Positions 36,206 to 45,825 of a stretch of 64,000 nt of DNA are shown one piece after another. The position numbers were made by a program, and so were the translations under genes. This DNA comes from Paracoccus alkenifer (GTDB lineage: Bacteria > Pseudomonadota > Alphaproteobacteria > Rhodobacterales > Rhodobacteraceae): the NCBI RefSeq assembly GCF_900108405.1, contig NZ_FNXG01000002.1, forward strand, positions 62,001 to 126,000, written 5' to 3'. Position 1 is the first letter of the stretch. Every line of letters starts with the position of its first letter. The notes beneath the pieces were generated by a model. It made no database searches and was not told where the DNA came from. It was given only the letters and a program-made list of their open reading frames with translations.

Positions 36206-37219
36206 GTGGCCAGCCAATATCTTTCCCCGGGCTTTCTGTCCGACAATTTCCCCGGTTTTGCCGTGTCGGCGCTGGTCGCGGCGACGGCGCAATTCCTGTC
36301 GGAGCATTACGGCGCCCCGGCGATGCTGCTGGCGTTGCTGCTGGGGCTGGCGCTGAATTTCCTGGCCGACGACGGCACCCGCACCGCGCCGGGCATCGGC
36401 CTTACCGCCCGCACGGTGCTGCGGCTGGGGGTGGCGCTGCTGGGGGCGCGGATTTCCGTGGACATGCTGGCGGCGCTGGGCTGGCCGCTGATCCTGCTGG
36501 TGGTGGCGGGCGTCGTCGCCACCATCCTGTTTGCGCTGCTGGCGGCGCGGCTGGTCGGGCGGCGCTGGCGCTTTGCGCTGCTGACCGGGGGGTCGGTGGC
36601 GATCTGCGGCGCCTCGGCCGCCATGGCCATCGCCGCGGTGCTGCCCCGCCATGAGCGATCGGAACGCGACCTCGTGTTCACCGTGCTGGCGGTGACGGTG
36701 CTGTCCACGGTGGCGATGGTGATCTATCCGCTGCTGTCGGGCTGGTTCGGCTATGACGAACGCACCGCCGGGGTGTTTCTGGGCGGCACCATCCATGATG
36801 TCGCGCAGGTCGTCGGCGCGGGGTTTTCCATCGGCCCCGAAGCGGGCGAGACCGCCACGCTGGTCAAGCTGATCCGGGTGTCGATGCTGGCGCCGGTGGT
36901 GCTGGTGTTTTCGCTGGTGATCCGCGCCCGGGGACTGGCCGACAGCAGCGCCGGCGGCCGCCCGCCGCTGCTGCCGGGGTTCGTGCTGGGGTTCCTGGCG
37001 CTGGCCACGCTGAATTCGCTGGGGCTGATCCCGCCGGCGGTGTCCGCCGCGGCGGGGGCGTTTTCGCGCTGGTGCCTGCTGATCGCGATCGCCGCGGTCG
37101 GCATCAAGACCTCGCTCAGAAAGATGCTCGAGGTCGGCGGCGGTGCCATCGCGCTGATCGTCGCGGAAACGGTGTTCCTGGGCGGCTTCGTCCTTGTCGG
37201 CCTTCATCTCATCGGGTGA
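36206..37219 (+). CDS. tauZ: YeiH-family putative sulfate/sulfite exporter TauZ
   Basis: The 337-residue integral membrane protein has about ten helices. Signatures are [22 protein letters not shown], [48 protein letters not shown] and a C-terminal [16 protein letters not shown]. This is the YeiH/UPF0324 family. Next to xsc it is proposed to export sulfate or sulfite made from taurine. The GTG start at 36206 follows a 206-base gap after xsc that is rich in GC inverted repeats (for example GGCCGGCCACGGCCGG) but contains no gene. Confidence 0.85.
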   Translation: MASQYLSPGFLSDNFPGFAVSALVAATAQFLSEHYGAPAMLLALLLGLALNFLADDGTRTAPGIGLTARTVLRLGVALLGARISVDMLAALGWPLILLVVAGVVATILFALLAARLVGRRWRFALLTGGSVAICGASAAMAIAAVLPRHERSERDLVFTVLAVTVLSTVAMVIYPLLSGWFGYDERTAGVFLGGTIHDVAQVVGAGFSIGPEAGETATLVKLIRVSMLAPVVLVFSLVIRARGLADSSAGGRPPLLPGFVLGFLALATLNSLGLIPPAVSAAAGAFSRWCLLIAIAAVGIKTSLRKMLEVGGGAIALIVAETVFLGGFVLVGLHLIG

Positions 37220-37223
37220 GCAT

Positions 37224-38186
37224 ATGAAACCTCTCGACCGTATCCTCGAAACTGCCGCGGCGCTGGACCGCCATATCGTGCTGCCCGAAGGCGACGACCC
37301 CCGCGTGCGCGAGGCCGCGACCGAGATCACCCGCCGCGGGCTGGCCCGCATCACCCTGATGACCGCCGCGTCGCTGCCGGGGGTGGCCTGCATCGACCCC
37401 GCGGCCGCGCCCGAACTTGAGATGCTGGCCGCGGAATATCACCGGCTGCGCGCCAGCCGCGGCGTCACCCCCGAACAGGCGCACGCGATCATGGCGCAGC
37501 CGATCCCGCAGGCGGCGATGCGGGTGCGGCTGGGGCTGGCCGACGGCACCGTCGGCGGCGCCGTCGCCACCACCGCCGACACGGTGCGCGCGGCGTTGCA
37601 GATCATCGGGCGGGCGCCGGATGCGCGCATCGTGTCCAGTTTTTTCCTGATGCTGTCCTGTGCGCCGGGGGCGCCGCTCAAGGGCGGGATGATCTTTGCC
37701 GATTGCGGGCTGATCATCCAGCCCTCGGCCGAAGAGCTGGCCGACATCGCCATCGCCTCGGCCGCATCCTGCGCGCAGCTGCTGCAAGAGACCCCGCGCG
37801 TGGCGCTGCTGTCGTTTTCGACCGCGGGTTCGGCGGAACATGAAAGCCTGGCCCGTATCCGCGCCGCGCTACAGATCGTGCGCGACCGTGCGCCCGGGTT
37901 GCAGGTCGACGGCGAATTGCAGTTCGACGCGGCGCTGGACGATTCGGTGCGCGCGAAAAAGGCGCCGGACAGCCCGCTGGACGGGCCGGCAAACGTGTTC
38001 GTGTTCCCCGACCTCGCCTCGGGGAATATCGGCTACAAGATCGCCCAGAGGCTCAGCGGCATTTCCGCCATCGGCCCGATCCTGCAAGGGCTGGCGCGCC
38101 CCGCCAACGATCTGTCGCGGGGCTGTTCGGTCGAGGACATCGTGTCCGCGGTCGCCGTCACCGCCGTGCAGGCCCGCAGCGACTGA
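37224..38186 (+). CDS. pta: Phosphate acetyltransferase
   Basis: The 320-residue short-form Pta has catalytic-domain motifs [65 protein letters not shown] and [21 protein letters not shown]. It converts the acetyl phosphate made by Xsc to acetyl-CoA. No ackA neighbour is visible, as expected when the flux goes to acetyl-CoA. The ATG at 37224 lies 4 bases after the tauZ stop. Confidence 0.93.
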   Translation: MKPLDRILETAAALDRHIVLPEGDDPRVREAATEITRRGLARITLMTAASLPGVACIDPAAAPELEMLAAEYHRLRASRGVTPEQAHAIMAQPIPQAAMRVRLGLADGTVGGAVATTADTVRAALQIIGRAPDARIVSSFFLMLSCAPGAPLKGGMIFADCGLIIQPSAEELADIAIASAASCAQLLQETPRVALLSFSTAGSAEHESLARIRAALQIVRDRAPGLQVDGELQFDAALDDSVRAKKAPDSPLDGPANVFVFPDLASGNIGYKIAQRLSGISAIGPILQGLARPANDLSRGCSVEDIVSAVAVTAVQARSD

Positions 38187-38213
38187 GAGAGCGACTGGGG
38201 GGGGGGGCGACTG
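38178..38213. repeat. G11 homopolymer flanked by GCGACTG repeats
   Basis: An uninterrupted run of 11 G (38197-38207) is framed by copies of (A)GCGACTG at 38178-38185, 38190-38197 and 38207-38213. The first copy holds the pta stop codon. The tract is 73 bp before the globin start. G runs of this length are slippage-prone and could alter promoter spacing. The read may also carry sequencing uncertainty here. Confidence 0.7.
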
Positions 38214-38279
38214 AGGGGGCGGCGGCTGCGGGCGGGCGCTGCGCTTGCGTCGGGGCGGCGTCGGGGCCACATAGGGGAC

Positions 38280-38681
38280 ATGAGCATCCCGCCGCGCTTT
38301 CCCGTCTCGCCCGAACAGATCGACCGCGTGGTCGCCGTATTCTATGCCGCCGTGCGCCGGCACGAGGTGCTGGGACCGGTGTTTGCCAATCACGTCGGCG
38401 ACTGGCCGGAACATGAGGCCAGGATCGCGGCCTTTTGGCGCAATGCGATCCTGTTCCAGCGGGTCTATGACGGTAATCCGATGCGGGTGCATCGCGCTGC
38501 GGGCGATGTCCGGCCCGAGCATTTCCGCGACTGGCTGGCGCTGTTCGATGCCACGCTGCTGCGGGTGCTGCCCGACGAGACCGCGCAGGCATGGTCGGCG
38601 CTGGCGCATCGGATCGGCGCCGGGCTGCGGATGGGGGTCGAGGATCTGCACGCGCCGCCCGGGCCGCCGGTCCTGCGGTAA
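38280..38681 (+). CDS. Truncated haemoglobin, group III-like
   Basis: The 133-residue globin contains VVAVFYAAVRRHEVLGPVFANHVGDWPEHEARIAAFWRNAILF and MRVHRAAGDVRPEHFRDWLALFDATL. The His in RPEHF fits the proximal (F8) position, and the FWRNAILF helix is typical of group III trHbs. Such proteins handle oxygen, nitric oxide or peroxide, but the role here is not known. There is no operon partner: an intergenic repeat follows. Confidence 0.85.
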   Translation: MSIPPRFPVSPEQIDRVVAVFYAAVRRHEVLGPVFANHVGDWPEHEARIAAFWRNAILFQRVYDGNPMRVHRAAGDVRPEHFRDWLALFDATLLRVLPDETAQAWSALAHRIGAGLRMGVEDLHAPPGPPVLR

Positions 38682-38689
38682 AGTGGGCA

Positions 38690-38749
38690 GGGGGCGCTGC
38701 CCCCGTCCCGTGCCGGGACTCCCCCGGGATATTTGGGTGATGAAGAAGC
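38690..38749. repeat. Dispersed intergenic repeat, copy E (reverse orientation), with hairpin
   Basis: A GGGGGC-GCT-GCCCCC hairpin (38690-38704) is followed by the inverted core (38723-38749: CCCGGGATATTTGGG, then GAAGAAGC). It fills the convergent gap between the globin and the M48 protease. Confidence 0.7.
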
Positions 38750-38751
38750 GC

Positions 38752-39438
38752 TCAGCCCTGCCGGTTTTGCCAGCGCTGCTCCAGCGCCTCGATGGCGGCG
38801 ATGCGGGCTTGGGTGGGCGGGTGCGAGGCCAGCCAGGCGACGGGGGCGCCGCTGCTGCCGGTCAGCTGGCCCAGCCGCGCCAGCAGCGCCTTTTGCGGCG
38901 CGGTGCCGAAGCCCGACTTGACCATCAGCGCGGCGGCGAAGGCGTCGGCCTCATATTCGTCGTTGCGCGACAGGCGGGCGGCCAGCGCCGAGGCGACCAG
39001 CATTGCCAGCCATGGGCCGACGATGGGGATGAAGCGGCCAAACGTCCCCGCCAGCACCGTGCGCACCAAGTTCTGGCCGGCGAAATCCATCATCCGCCGC
39101 CGGGCGTGGCCGTGGGTGACGTGGCCCAGCTCATGCGCGATGACCGAGGCGAGTTCGGCCTCGGTGACCTTGCCGGCGTCGAGCTGGTCCAGAAAGCCGC
39201 GGGTCAGGAACACCCTGCCATCCGGTGCGGCCAGCCCGTTCACCGGCGCGATTTCATAGACATTGGCCCGGACCGGACCCAGCCCCATCGCCCGTCCCAG
39301 CCGGTCCAGCGCCGAGGCCAGCCGCGGGTCGTTCAGCGGCGTCGAGTTCTGCGTCAGCTGCTGGCGCAGCCGCCACGCCGAAAACAGCCACATGGCCACG
39401 GCGTAAACCACGACAAGGATAAGCGGCAGCAGTTTCAT
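38752..39438 (-). CDS. M48 family metallopeptidase (HtpX-like, membrane-anchored)
   Basis: The 228-residue protein has an N-terminal hydrophobic segment (LPLILVVVYAVAMWLF, residues 4-19), zinc ligands in SVIAHELGHVTHGHARR (HEXXH, His102-Glu103-His106) and a third ligand in RNDEYEADAFA. This is a single-domain M48 protease anchored in the membrane or exported, likely acting on misfolded envelope proteins. It lacks the two C-terminal membrane helices of E. coli HtpX. Confidence 0.88.
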   Translation of the reverse strand: MKLLPLILVVVYAVAMWLFSAWRLRQQLTQNSTPLNDPRLASALDRLGRAMGLGPVRANVYEIAPVNGLAAPDGRVFLTRGFLDQLDAGKVTEAELASVIAHELGHVTHGHARRRMMDFAGQNLVRTVLAGTFGRFIPIVGPWLAMLVASALAARLSRNDEYEADAFAAALMVKSGFGTAPQKALLARLGQLTGSSGAPVAWLASHPPTQARIAAIEALEQRWQNRQG

Positions 39439-39745
39439 GCCGGCAATCTGGGCACTGGCCGCCGCGGGATCAAGCGGATCTGCACGGCACCCGCGCGGCC
39501 TGTGACGGCATGTGGCTTTCGAGGAACCGGGCGATTATCGGGATAAAGACGGCAGGGCACCGGGATCAACCAGAAATTTCCCGGGCCGGCTTTCGGGGGT
39601 CGGCGCCCATGGCGGTGCGGTTCTTGCCCTGGAAAAGCTTTCCGAAAAAGCGCGTCGAGCCCGTCCCCGGCTGCATCGCGTCCAGCGCTGCCGTCAACCC
39701 CACCCGTGGCAGCGCCGCGAATCGAGGAACGCGCGAAAGACCGCC
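39439..39745. other. Gene-free interval, 307 bp
   Basis: No recognised gene lies between the M48 protease and the 56-residue membrane protein. A plus-strand frame beginning at an ATG at 39609 (MAVRFLPWKSFPKKRVEPVP...) has lower GC bias and ends at 39749 on top of the next gene, but it has no ribosome site and no family I recognise. I do not call it. Confidence 0.4.
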
Positions 39746-39916
39746 CTAGACCCGCAGCCAGCGGTCGATCAGGATGGTCGCGAACAACCCCAGCACCGCA
39801 AAGGCGATCGCATGGGCTGCGGCATATTGCAGCCGGTCCTTGCGGTTGCCGCCGGCCTTTCGCGCGCGCATGTCGCCCAGAATGGCCCCCAGCACGAAGG
39901 CTGCGATGATGATCAT
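39746..39916 (-). CDS. Small two-helix membrane protein (56 aa)
   Basis: The product begins MIIIAAFVLGAILGDMRARK, then a basic loop (KAGGNRKDR), then a second helix (AHAIAFAVLGLFATILIDRW) ending in LRV. Two hydrophobic segments around a positively charged cytoplasmic loop suggest an in-in or out-out hairpin in the inner membrane. A good ribosome site (GGGAGAAGG) lies 4 bases before the ATG. Its function is unknown. It is divergent from ppx/gppA. Confidence 0.7.
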   Translation of the reverse strand: MIIIAAFVLGAILGDMRARKAGGNRKDRLQYAAAHAIAFAVLGLFATILIDRWLRV

Positions 39917-40075
39917 GGGCCTTCTCCCGCTGGCTGTCCAAAGGATCAGCCGCTGGCTTAGGCGAATCGGCGCGGGGTGACAAGCAAGCGGCTGCGGCGC
40001 GGCGCCGATGCGCCCTTGATCCGATCCGGCCGGCCTATTAGGTTGAGATCAACACGATTTCGGAGGGCGTTGCAG

Positions 40076-41200
40076 ATGGCGCCCAGGCGTCCCGCGGGTG
40101 CGGACGCAATCCCGGCCGCAAAGGCCCTGCCTGCCGACACCCGCAAGCCCGGCGACGGCGCGCTTTATGCCGCCCTCGATCTGGGCACGAACAGTTGCCG
40201 GATGCTGATCGCCCGCCCCTCGGGTGGTCAGTTTCAGGTGATCGACAGCTTCTCGAAGCCGGTCCAGCTGGGGCTTGGCCTTGAGGCATCCGGGCGGCTT
40301 TCGCGGCAATCCATGTCGCGGACGGTGCATGCCTTGCAGGTATGCCGGCGCAAGCTTGAACAGCACGGCGTGCGACGAATGCGGCTGGTCGCGACCGAAG
40401 CCTGCCGCCGCGCCCGCAACAGCCGCGATTTCATGCGGCTGATCCGGCGCGAGACCGGGTTGCCGCTAGAGGTGATCGCCGCCGAGGAAGAGGCCCGGTT
40501 GGCCGTGATTTCCTGCGCGCCGCTGGTCAATGTGCAGACTGAACAGCTGCTGGTCGTCGATATCGGCGGCGGCTCGACCGAGCTGGTCTGGATCGACCTG
40601 CGCGAGGTCGAGCCGGCGCAGCGCTCGCGCGCGATCATGCGGCTGACCAACGGTTTTCCCGATGGCGCGGCGGGTTCGGCGCGGGTGGTGGACTGGATCA
40701 GCGTGCCGCTGGGCGTCGCCACGCTGCGCGACCAGTTCGCCGATGTCAGCGACGACCCCGCCCGATTCGCGCTGATGAGCTGGCAGTTCGAACAGATGCT
40801 GGAAGATTTCGCCCCCTATATCACCGGGGTGCGCGCCGACGATGCGTTTCAGATCATCGGCACCTCGGGGACGGTGACCACCGTGGCGGCCAGCCACCTG
40901 GGGTTGAAACGCTATGACCGCACCAAGGTGGACGGGCTGTCCATGACCTCGGCCGAGATCGACCGGGTGATCCATAATTATCTGGCGCTGGGCCCCGAGG
41001 GGCGGCGCGCCGACCCCCGTATCGGCCGCGAGCGTCACGCCCTGATCATGTCCGGCGCCGCGATCTTGCAGACGCTGATGCGGGTCTGGCCGACCAGCCG
41101 CCTGTCGGTGGCCGACCGCGGCCTGCGCGAGGGGCTGCTTTATTCGCAAATGGTGCGCGACGGGGTATTGGCCTCGGACGGGCTGATGGGAGTGGCGTGA
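40076..41200 (+). CDS. Ppx/GppA family exopolyphosphatase
   Basis: The 374-residue protein of the ASKHA fold has the phosphate-1 motif [20 protein letters not shown] and phosphate-2 [18 protein letters not shown]. The catalytic Glu lies in [12 protein letters not shown] and [11 protein letters not shown] follows later. It hydrolyses polyphosphate or pppGpp; which one is preferred cannot be read from sequence. The C-terminal HD-type domain of E. coli Ppx is absent. The start at 40076 follows GGAGGG; the frame is open to 39977. Confidence 0.88.
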   Translation: MAPRRPAGADAIPAAKALPADTRKPGDGALYAALDLGTNSCRMLIARPSGGQFQVIDSFSKPVQLGLGLEASGRLSRQSMSRTVHALQVCRRKLEQHGVRRMRLVATEACRRARNSRDFMRLIRRETGLPLEVIAAEEEARLAVISCAPLVNVQTEQLLVVDIGGGSTELVWIDLREVEPAQRSRAIMRLTNGFPDGAAGSARVVDWISVPLGVATLRDQFADVSDDPARFALMSWQFEQMLEDFAPYITGVRADDAFQIIGTSGTVTTVAASHLGLKRYDRTKVDGLSMTSAEIDRVIHNYLALGPEGRRADPRIGRERHALIMSGAAILQTLMRVWPTSRLSVADRGLREGLLYSQMVRDGVLASDGLMGVA

Positions 41201-42000
41201 TGACGGCGGGTTCGGGTGGTGCGGCAGGCGGGCGCGGCGGGGCCGGCAGCCGGGCGGGCAGGGGCAGTTCGGGTCGCGGGCAGCGCGACCTGCGGGTGCG
41301 GGTCAAGACCGCCAAGGGGCGCAAGATTTCATCGACCCTGTGGCTGGAACGGCAGCTGAACGACCCCTATGTGGTGCGCGCAAAACGCGAGGGTTACCGC
41401 GGCCGCGCTGCCTACAAGATCTTGGAACTAGACGATAAATACCGCTTTCTGAAACCCGGCGCCCGCGTCGTGGATCTGGGCTGTGCGCCCGGCGGCTGGT
41501 GTCAGGTGGCGGTGGCGCGGGTGAACGCGCTGGGCGAGACGCGCGGCAAGCCGCAGGGGCGGGTGCTGGGCGTTGACCTGCAAGAGGTCGAGCCGATCCC
41601 GGGGGCCGAGATCTACCAGCTCGACTTTCTGTCCGATGATGCGGATGCGCAGGTCAAGGAATGGCTGGGCGGCCGCGCCGATTTGGTGATGTCGGACATG
41701 GCGGCATCCGCGTCGGGGCACAAGGCGACGGACCACCTGCGCATCGTGGCGCTGGTCGAGGCTGCGGCAGAATTCGCCTTCGACGTGCTGGAACCCGGCG
41801 GCAGCTTTGTCGCCAAGGTGCTGGCCGGAGGGGCCGAGCAGGGGCTGCTGACCATCCTCAAGCGCAATTTCACCACGGTCGCCAACGTCAAACCGCCCGC
41901 AAGCCGACAGGATTCGTCCGAGAAATTCGTCGTGGCGCTGGGGTTCCGGGGGCGGCAGGCCCGGGATGAAAGCGGGGACGACGGCGACCCCCACGCCTGA
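41200..42000 (+). CDS. rlmE: 23S rRNA (uridine2552-2'-O)-methyltransferase
   Basis: The 266-residue RrmJ/FtsJ-type enzyme has a Gly/Arg/Ser-rich N-terminal tail (about 1-30, probably RNA-binding), then SAM-binding [34 protein letters not shown] and [10 protein letters not shown]. The K-D-K-E catalytic tetrad fits a Lys near AAYKI, Asp in SDMA, Lys in VAKV and Glu in [11 protein letters not shown]. It methylates U2552 in the ribosomal A loop. The ATG overlaps the upstream stop (TGATG). Confidence 0.94.
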   Translation: MTAGSGGAAGGRGGAGSRAGRGSSGRGQRDLRVRVKTAKGRKISSTLWLERQLNDPYVVRAKREGYRGRAAYKILELDDKYRFLKPGARVVDLGCAPGGWCQVAVARVNALGETRGKPQGRVLGVDLQEVEPIPGAEIYQLDFLSDDADAQVKEWLGGRADLVMSDMAASASGHKATDHLRIVALVEAAAEFAFDVLEPGGSFVAKVLAGGAEQGLLTILKRNFTTVANVKPPASRQDSSEKFVVALGFRGRQARDESGDDGDPHA

Positions 42001-42294
42001 GATGCAGGACATTCGCCCGGCCCCATAGCGCGTCAACGTGTCTCGCCCGGCTGCGCCCAGCCCCTGCGGCTGGGCGTGCGTGGTGCCGGACCGGCCGCGC
42101 GTGATGAAGGTTTTGTCGTTCGCCGTGCCGCCGGCCAAGGGGGATCGGCAGGGAAAGAGCCGCGGCCAATTTGCCGTCTGTGCGTGGTTTCTCGGGTTGT
42201 TGGCCGCCGCCGGCCGGGGGCGGCGCGCGGGCGGGTTTCGGCTTGGGGGACAAGGCCGCGGGCCTTGCGCAGCGCCGGCAGACCCCGCCGCGGG
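42001..42294. other. Convergent gap with an 8-bp hairpin
   Basis: GCCCAGCC-CCTGC-GGCTGGGC (42055-42075) is a perfect stem behind rlmE, without a T-run, and may mark the transcript end. The remaining 220 bases before the AraC-type gene contain open frames on both strands that I judge to be GC-driven, with no ribosome site or recognisable protein. Confidence 0.45.
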
Positions 42295-43281
42295 TCAGCC
42301 GACAGCATGGCGTGATTGCTGCATCAACTGCCGGTAATTTTCGGGGGTGCGGCCGGTGGCGGTGATAAAGCAGCGGATCAGATGGGCGGTGCCGGAAAAT
42401 CCCAGCTCGATCGCGATGTCGCCAAGGCTGCGGGCGGTGCAGCGCAGCTGGGCCGCCGCGCGCTCGATGCGCAGCTCGTAAAGCAGCGCCAGCGCCGAAC
42501 AGCCGCGATGGCACCGGCAGGCCGAGTCCAGCGCCGCCGCGCTGACCCCCAGCGCCTCGGCCAGATCGGCGAGCGTGCGGCCCCGGCCCAGTTCGCGGCC
42601 GGCCAGTTCGATATATGCGGCGACCAGCGGGCGGTTGTCCCCGCCCCGCGGCGACGGCGGTTCGGCGACAAGCCGCGGCGGGCTGTGCGTCGGCGAAACC
42701 ATGCGCTGCAACGAGCCGGCGATCAGCCCCAGCCGCAAGCCCGTGGCGACGCCGGCCGGGTCGTCCAGCCGCTGCGCCAGCGCGTGCAGATCGGTCGACA
42801 GCACCGCACCTGTCGCTGAACCCGCGGGTTCGGATCCGGCCACGATCCGCTGCGGCAGCGGCAGATCCAGCCTCTCGCCCAGATCGCGAGGCATCAGCAG
42901 CACCTGACCGGCGACGCCCGGCTGCGGCTCGGCGGCAAAGGCGGTCCCGGCGGGGATAAAGACCACGCTATCCGGCCCGTGATCGACCGCACCCCCCGGC
43001 AGGATGATCCGGACCACGCCGGCGGTGACGCGGATCAGACAGTGGTCGCCGCGGGTGCGGCTGCGACTGCTGCGGGCGGGGCCGGTCGGTCCGCCCCATG
43101 TGAAACTGTCCAGAGGCAGCAGCCGCAGCCCGTTGTCCGGCAACGGCGGCCGCCCCGCATAGGGCCGCAGCGGAGCCGTTGCCCGCGCCAGGTTCGCGGG
43201 ATCCGGCAAGACGGCGGCATCCTGCTGAATCGGCGCGGTGGGCCTGTGCTGCTGGTCTGGAATGGGTGCGTGAGCGAACAT
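42295..43281 (-). CDS. AraC family transcriptional regulator
   Basis: The 328-residue protein has a cupin-like N-terminal sensing region (about 75-150: CLIRVTAGVVRIILPGGAVDHG, VVFIPAGTAFAAEP) and a C-terminal double helix-turn-helix: TLADLAEALGVSAAALDSACRCHRG, then SLGDIAIELGFSGTAHLIRCFITATGRTPENYRQL. The first helix-turn-helix is followed by CRCHRGCSAL, where most AraC proteins have RxFRxxxG. Its ligand and targets are unknown. No adjacent gene suggests a regulon. Confidence 0.87.
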   Translation of the reverse strand: MFAHAPIPDQQHRPTAPIQQDAAVLPDPANLARATAPLRPYAGRPPLPDNGLRLLPLDSFTWGGPTGPARSSRSRTRGDHCLIRVTAGVVRIILPGGAVDHGPDSVVFIPAGTAFAAEPQPGVAGQVLLMPRDLGERLDLPLPQRIVAGSEPAGSATGAVLSTDLHALAQRLDDPAGVATGLRLGLIAGSLQRMVSPTHSPPRLVAEPPSPRGGDNRPLVAAYIELAGRELGRGRTLADLAEALGVSAAALDSACRCHRGCSALALLYELRIERAAAQLRCTARSLGDIAIELGFSGTAHLIRCFITATGRTPENYRQLMQQSRHAVG

Positions 43282-43389
43282 CGACTGGCCTGACTGACTC
43301 GCCCTGTCATAAAAGACAAAACTCTAATAAATGTTTAACAGCCCCGAGGAAAAACAAAAGCCGTCAAGCGGCGGAATTGGCAGTAAATG

Positions 43390-44316
43390 TCAGACCGCGA
43401 CGGGGGTCCAGTCGCGCATCCGGTTGCGAAACCAGATGCGCTGCGACTTGGCGTATTGCCGCGTCGCGATCACTGCCCGTTCGCGCGCCTCGGCCAGGGT
43501 CAGGCGGCCGGACAGATGCTCGGCCAGCTCGGCCGCGCCGATCGCGCGGGCCCATTGCGTGCGGGGATCCCAGCGGGGCAGCATGGCGCGCACCTCGTCC
43601 AGCGCGCCCTCGTCCAGCATCGCGTCAAAGCGGCGGGCGATGCGGTCGGCCAGCAGGTCGCGGTCCATCTGCAACACGAAACGCTGCGCCTGTTCGGGCG
43701 CGACCAGCGGCGGCGGAGTGTCGGCCTGCCAGTCGGCCAGCCCGCGGCCGGTGGCGGTCAGAACCTCCCACGCGCGCTGGACGCGGGCGGGGTTGCGCAG
43801 GTCCAGCCCCGCGCGCGTGCGCGGATCCAGCGCGGCGATCATGCTGGTCAGCCCGCCGTCGCGCGCCAGCCAGGCGTCGCCCTGCGCCCGGATCTCTGCC
43901 GGGACGGGGGGAATCACCGCCAGCCCCCGGGTCAGCGCCGACAGATACAACCCGGTGCCGCCAGCGATCACCAGCCCGCGGCCGCTGTCCAGCAGCGCGG
44001 CCACCTCGGCCAGCCAGTCGCCCACCGAATAGCTGCGCCCCGGCTCGACATGGCCATAAAGCAGATGCGGCGCCGCGGCCTCGTCCCGGACCGAGGGGCG
44101 GGCGGTCAGCACCCGCCAGCACGACCAGACCTGCAACGCATCGGCATTGACCACCGCGCGCCCGGTTTCCTGCGCGATCCGCAACGCCAGCGCCGATTTT
44201 CCCGCGGCGGTCGGCCCCGCGATCAGAACCGGCCGGGCCGGCGTGATCCCTGCCAGCAGCCCGGCCAGCGCCTGAGGCGTCGTCGCGTCGATGGTGTCGG
44301 ACCCGGTGTTGATCAT
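43390..44316 (-). CDS. miaA: tRNA dimethylallyltransferase
   Basis: The 308-residue enzyme adds a dimethylallyl group to A37 of UNN-reading tRNAs. It has the P-loop VLIAGPTAAGKSALAL, the catalytic Asp and Thr regions NADALQVW and GGTGLYLSALTRGL, and TRQYAKSQRIWFRNRM near the C-terminus. The start at 44316 is chosen by homology; the frame is open for another 800 bases upstream on top of pyrH. It is divergent from pyrH. Confidence 0.94.
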   Translation of the reverse strand: MINTGSDTIDATTPQALAGLLAGITPARPVLIAGPTAAGKSALALRIAQETGRAVVNADALQVWSCWRVLTARPSVRDEAAAPHLLYGHVEPGRSYSVGDWLAEVAALLDSGRGLVIAGGTGLYLSALTRGLAVIPPVPAEIRAQGDAWLARDGGLTSMIAALDPRTRAGLDLRNPARVQRAWEVLTATGRGLADWQADTPPPLVAPEQAQRFVLQMDRDLLADRIARRFDAMLDEGALDEVRAMLPRWDPRTQWARAIGAAELAEHLSGRLTLAEARERAVIATRQYAKSQRIWFRNRMRDWTPVAV

Positions 44317-44379
44317 GCGCCCTATCTGGGCCATTTTGCGCGCCAGTGAAACAGGGCGATGAAACGGGGAAAAAACCAC

Positions 44380-45129
44380 ATGAACGACACCGCAGGCAAC
44401 ACCCCCGACCAGCCCGCGACCCGCAGCTACAAGCGGGTGATGCTCAAGATCTCGGGCGAGGCGCTGATGGGCGACCAGGGCTACGGGCTGCATCCGCCCA
44501 CCGTCGCCCGTATCGCCGACGAGGTGGAATCGGTCCACAAGCTGGGGGTCGAGATCTGCATGGTGATCGGCGGCGGCAACATCTTTCGCGGGTTGCAGGG
44601 CAGCGCGCAAGGGATGGAGCGCGCGACCGCCGACTATATGGGGATGCTGGCCACGGTGATGAACGCGCTGGCGATGCAGGCCGCGCTTGAGGCCAAGGGC
44701 CTGCATTCGCGGGTGATTTCCGCGATCCGCATGGATGAGGTGGCCGAGCCCTATATCCGCCGCCGCGCCATCCGCCATCTTGAGAAAAAGCGCATCTGCA
44801 TCTTTGCCGCCGGCACCGGCAACCCGTATTTCACCACCGATACCGCCGCGACGCTGCGCGCCAACGAGATGGGCTGCGAGGCGATCTTCAAGGGGACCAA
44901 GGTGGACGGGGTCTACGACAAGGATCCGGCCCGTTTCCCCGACGCGAAACGCTATGACAACGTGACCTATGACGAGGTGCTGCAAAAGCATCTGGCGGTC
45001 ATGGACGCCTCGGCCATCGCGCTGGCGCGCGACAACAACCTGCCGATCATCGTGTTTTCGCTGGACGAGCCGGGCGGATTCTGCGGCATCCTGGCCGGCA
45101 AGGGCACCTATACAAGGGTCCACGGCTAA
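44380..45129 (+). CDS. pyrH: Uridylate kinase
   Basis: The 249-residue UMP kinase of the amino-acid-kinase fold has [50 protein letters not shown] and [19 protein letters not shown]. It is hexameric and makes UDP for nucleotide and envelope precursors. The ATG at 44380 is preferred to 44359. It is first in the long pyrH-lpxB gene series. Confidence 0.96.
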   Translation: MNDTAGNTPDQPATRSYKRVMLKISGEALMGDQGYGLHPPTVARIADEVESVHKLGVEICMVIGGGNIFRGLQGSAQGMERATADYMGMLATVMNALAMQAALEAKGLHSRVISAIRMDEVAEPYIRRRAIRHLEKKRICIFAAGTGNPYFTTDTAATLRANEMGCEAIFKGTKVDGVYDKDPARFPDAKRYDNVTYDEVLQKHLAVMDASAIALARDNNLPIIVFSLDEPGGFCGILAGKGTYTRVHG

Positions 45130-45258
45130 GACCGGGGCCGGAAAATTCCTGCGATGCGGGTAATCATTCCGAAAGGAATCCCGTGGTAGAGGGGTGCAGA
45201 ACTATACAAGCGCCCGTTGAAGAGGCTATAGCTCCGGGAAACGATTGAAGAGGGAACC

Positions 45259-45822
45259 ATGGCCGACGAGATCGAGATCGACACCGACGATCTGGAGCGC
45301 CGGATGAAAGGCGCGATGGACAGCCTGCGGCACGAATTTTCCTCGTTGCGGACGGGGCGTGCCTCGGCCAGCATGATCGACCCGATCATGGTCGACGCCT
45401 ATGGCTCGTTGACCCCGATCAACCAGGTCGGCACGGTCAACGTGCCCGAGCCGCGGATGGTCACGATCAACGTCTGGGACAAGGCGATGGTCGGCAAGGT
45501 GGAAAAGGCGATCCGCGAAAGCGGGCTGGGCATCAACCCGCAGCTGAATGGCACCATCATCATGCTGCCGATCCCCGAGCTGAACGAGGAACGCCGCAAG
45601 GAACTGACCAAGGTCGCCGCCGGCTACGCCGAAAGCGCCCGCGTCGCCGTGCGCAACGTGCGCCGCGACGGCATGGACCAGATCAAGAAGGCCAAGGCCA
45701 AGGGCATGTCCGAGGACGACCAGAAATTCTGGGAAATTTCGGTGCAGGAGCTGACGGACAAGATGATCGCCGAGGTGGACAAGGCGCTCGAAACGAAACA
45801 AGCAGAAATCATGCAGGTCTGA
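45259..45822 (+). CDS. frr: Ribosome recycling factor
   Basis: The 187-residue protein has the RRF head-and-tail pattern [21 protein letters not shown] and [31 protein letters not shown]. It splits post-termination ribosomes with EF-G. A strong ribosome site (GAAGAGGG) precedes the ATG. A small ATTCC-GAAA-GGAAT hairpin lies in the pyrH-frr gap near 45165. Confidence 0.97.
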   Translation: MADEIEIDTDDLERRMKGAMDSLRHEFSSLRTGRASASMIDPIMVDAYGSLTPINQVGTVNVPEPRMVTINVWDKAMVGKVEKAIRESGLGINPQLNGTIIMLPIPELNEERRKELTKVAAGYAESARVAVRNVRRDGMDQIKKAKAKGMSEDDQKFWEISVQELTDKMIAEVDKALETKQAEIMQV

Positions 45823-45825
45823 TCC

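Noticed and set aside
38178-38213. Short CRISPR-like repeats (GCGACTG three times)
   Set aside because: Units are 7-8 bp with irregular spacing and no spacers; slippage-type repeats only. No CRISPR array or cas gene was seen anywhere in the window.
39609-39749. 46-codon plus-strand frame MAVRFLPWKSFPKK...
   Set aside because: No ribosome site, no homology I recognise, and its end overlaps the divergent membrane-protein gene.
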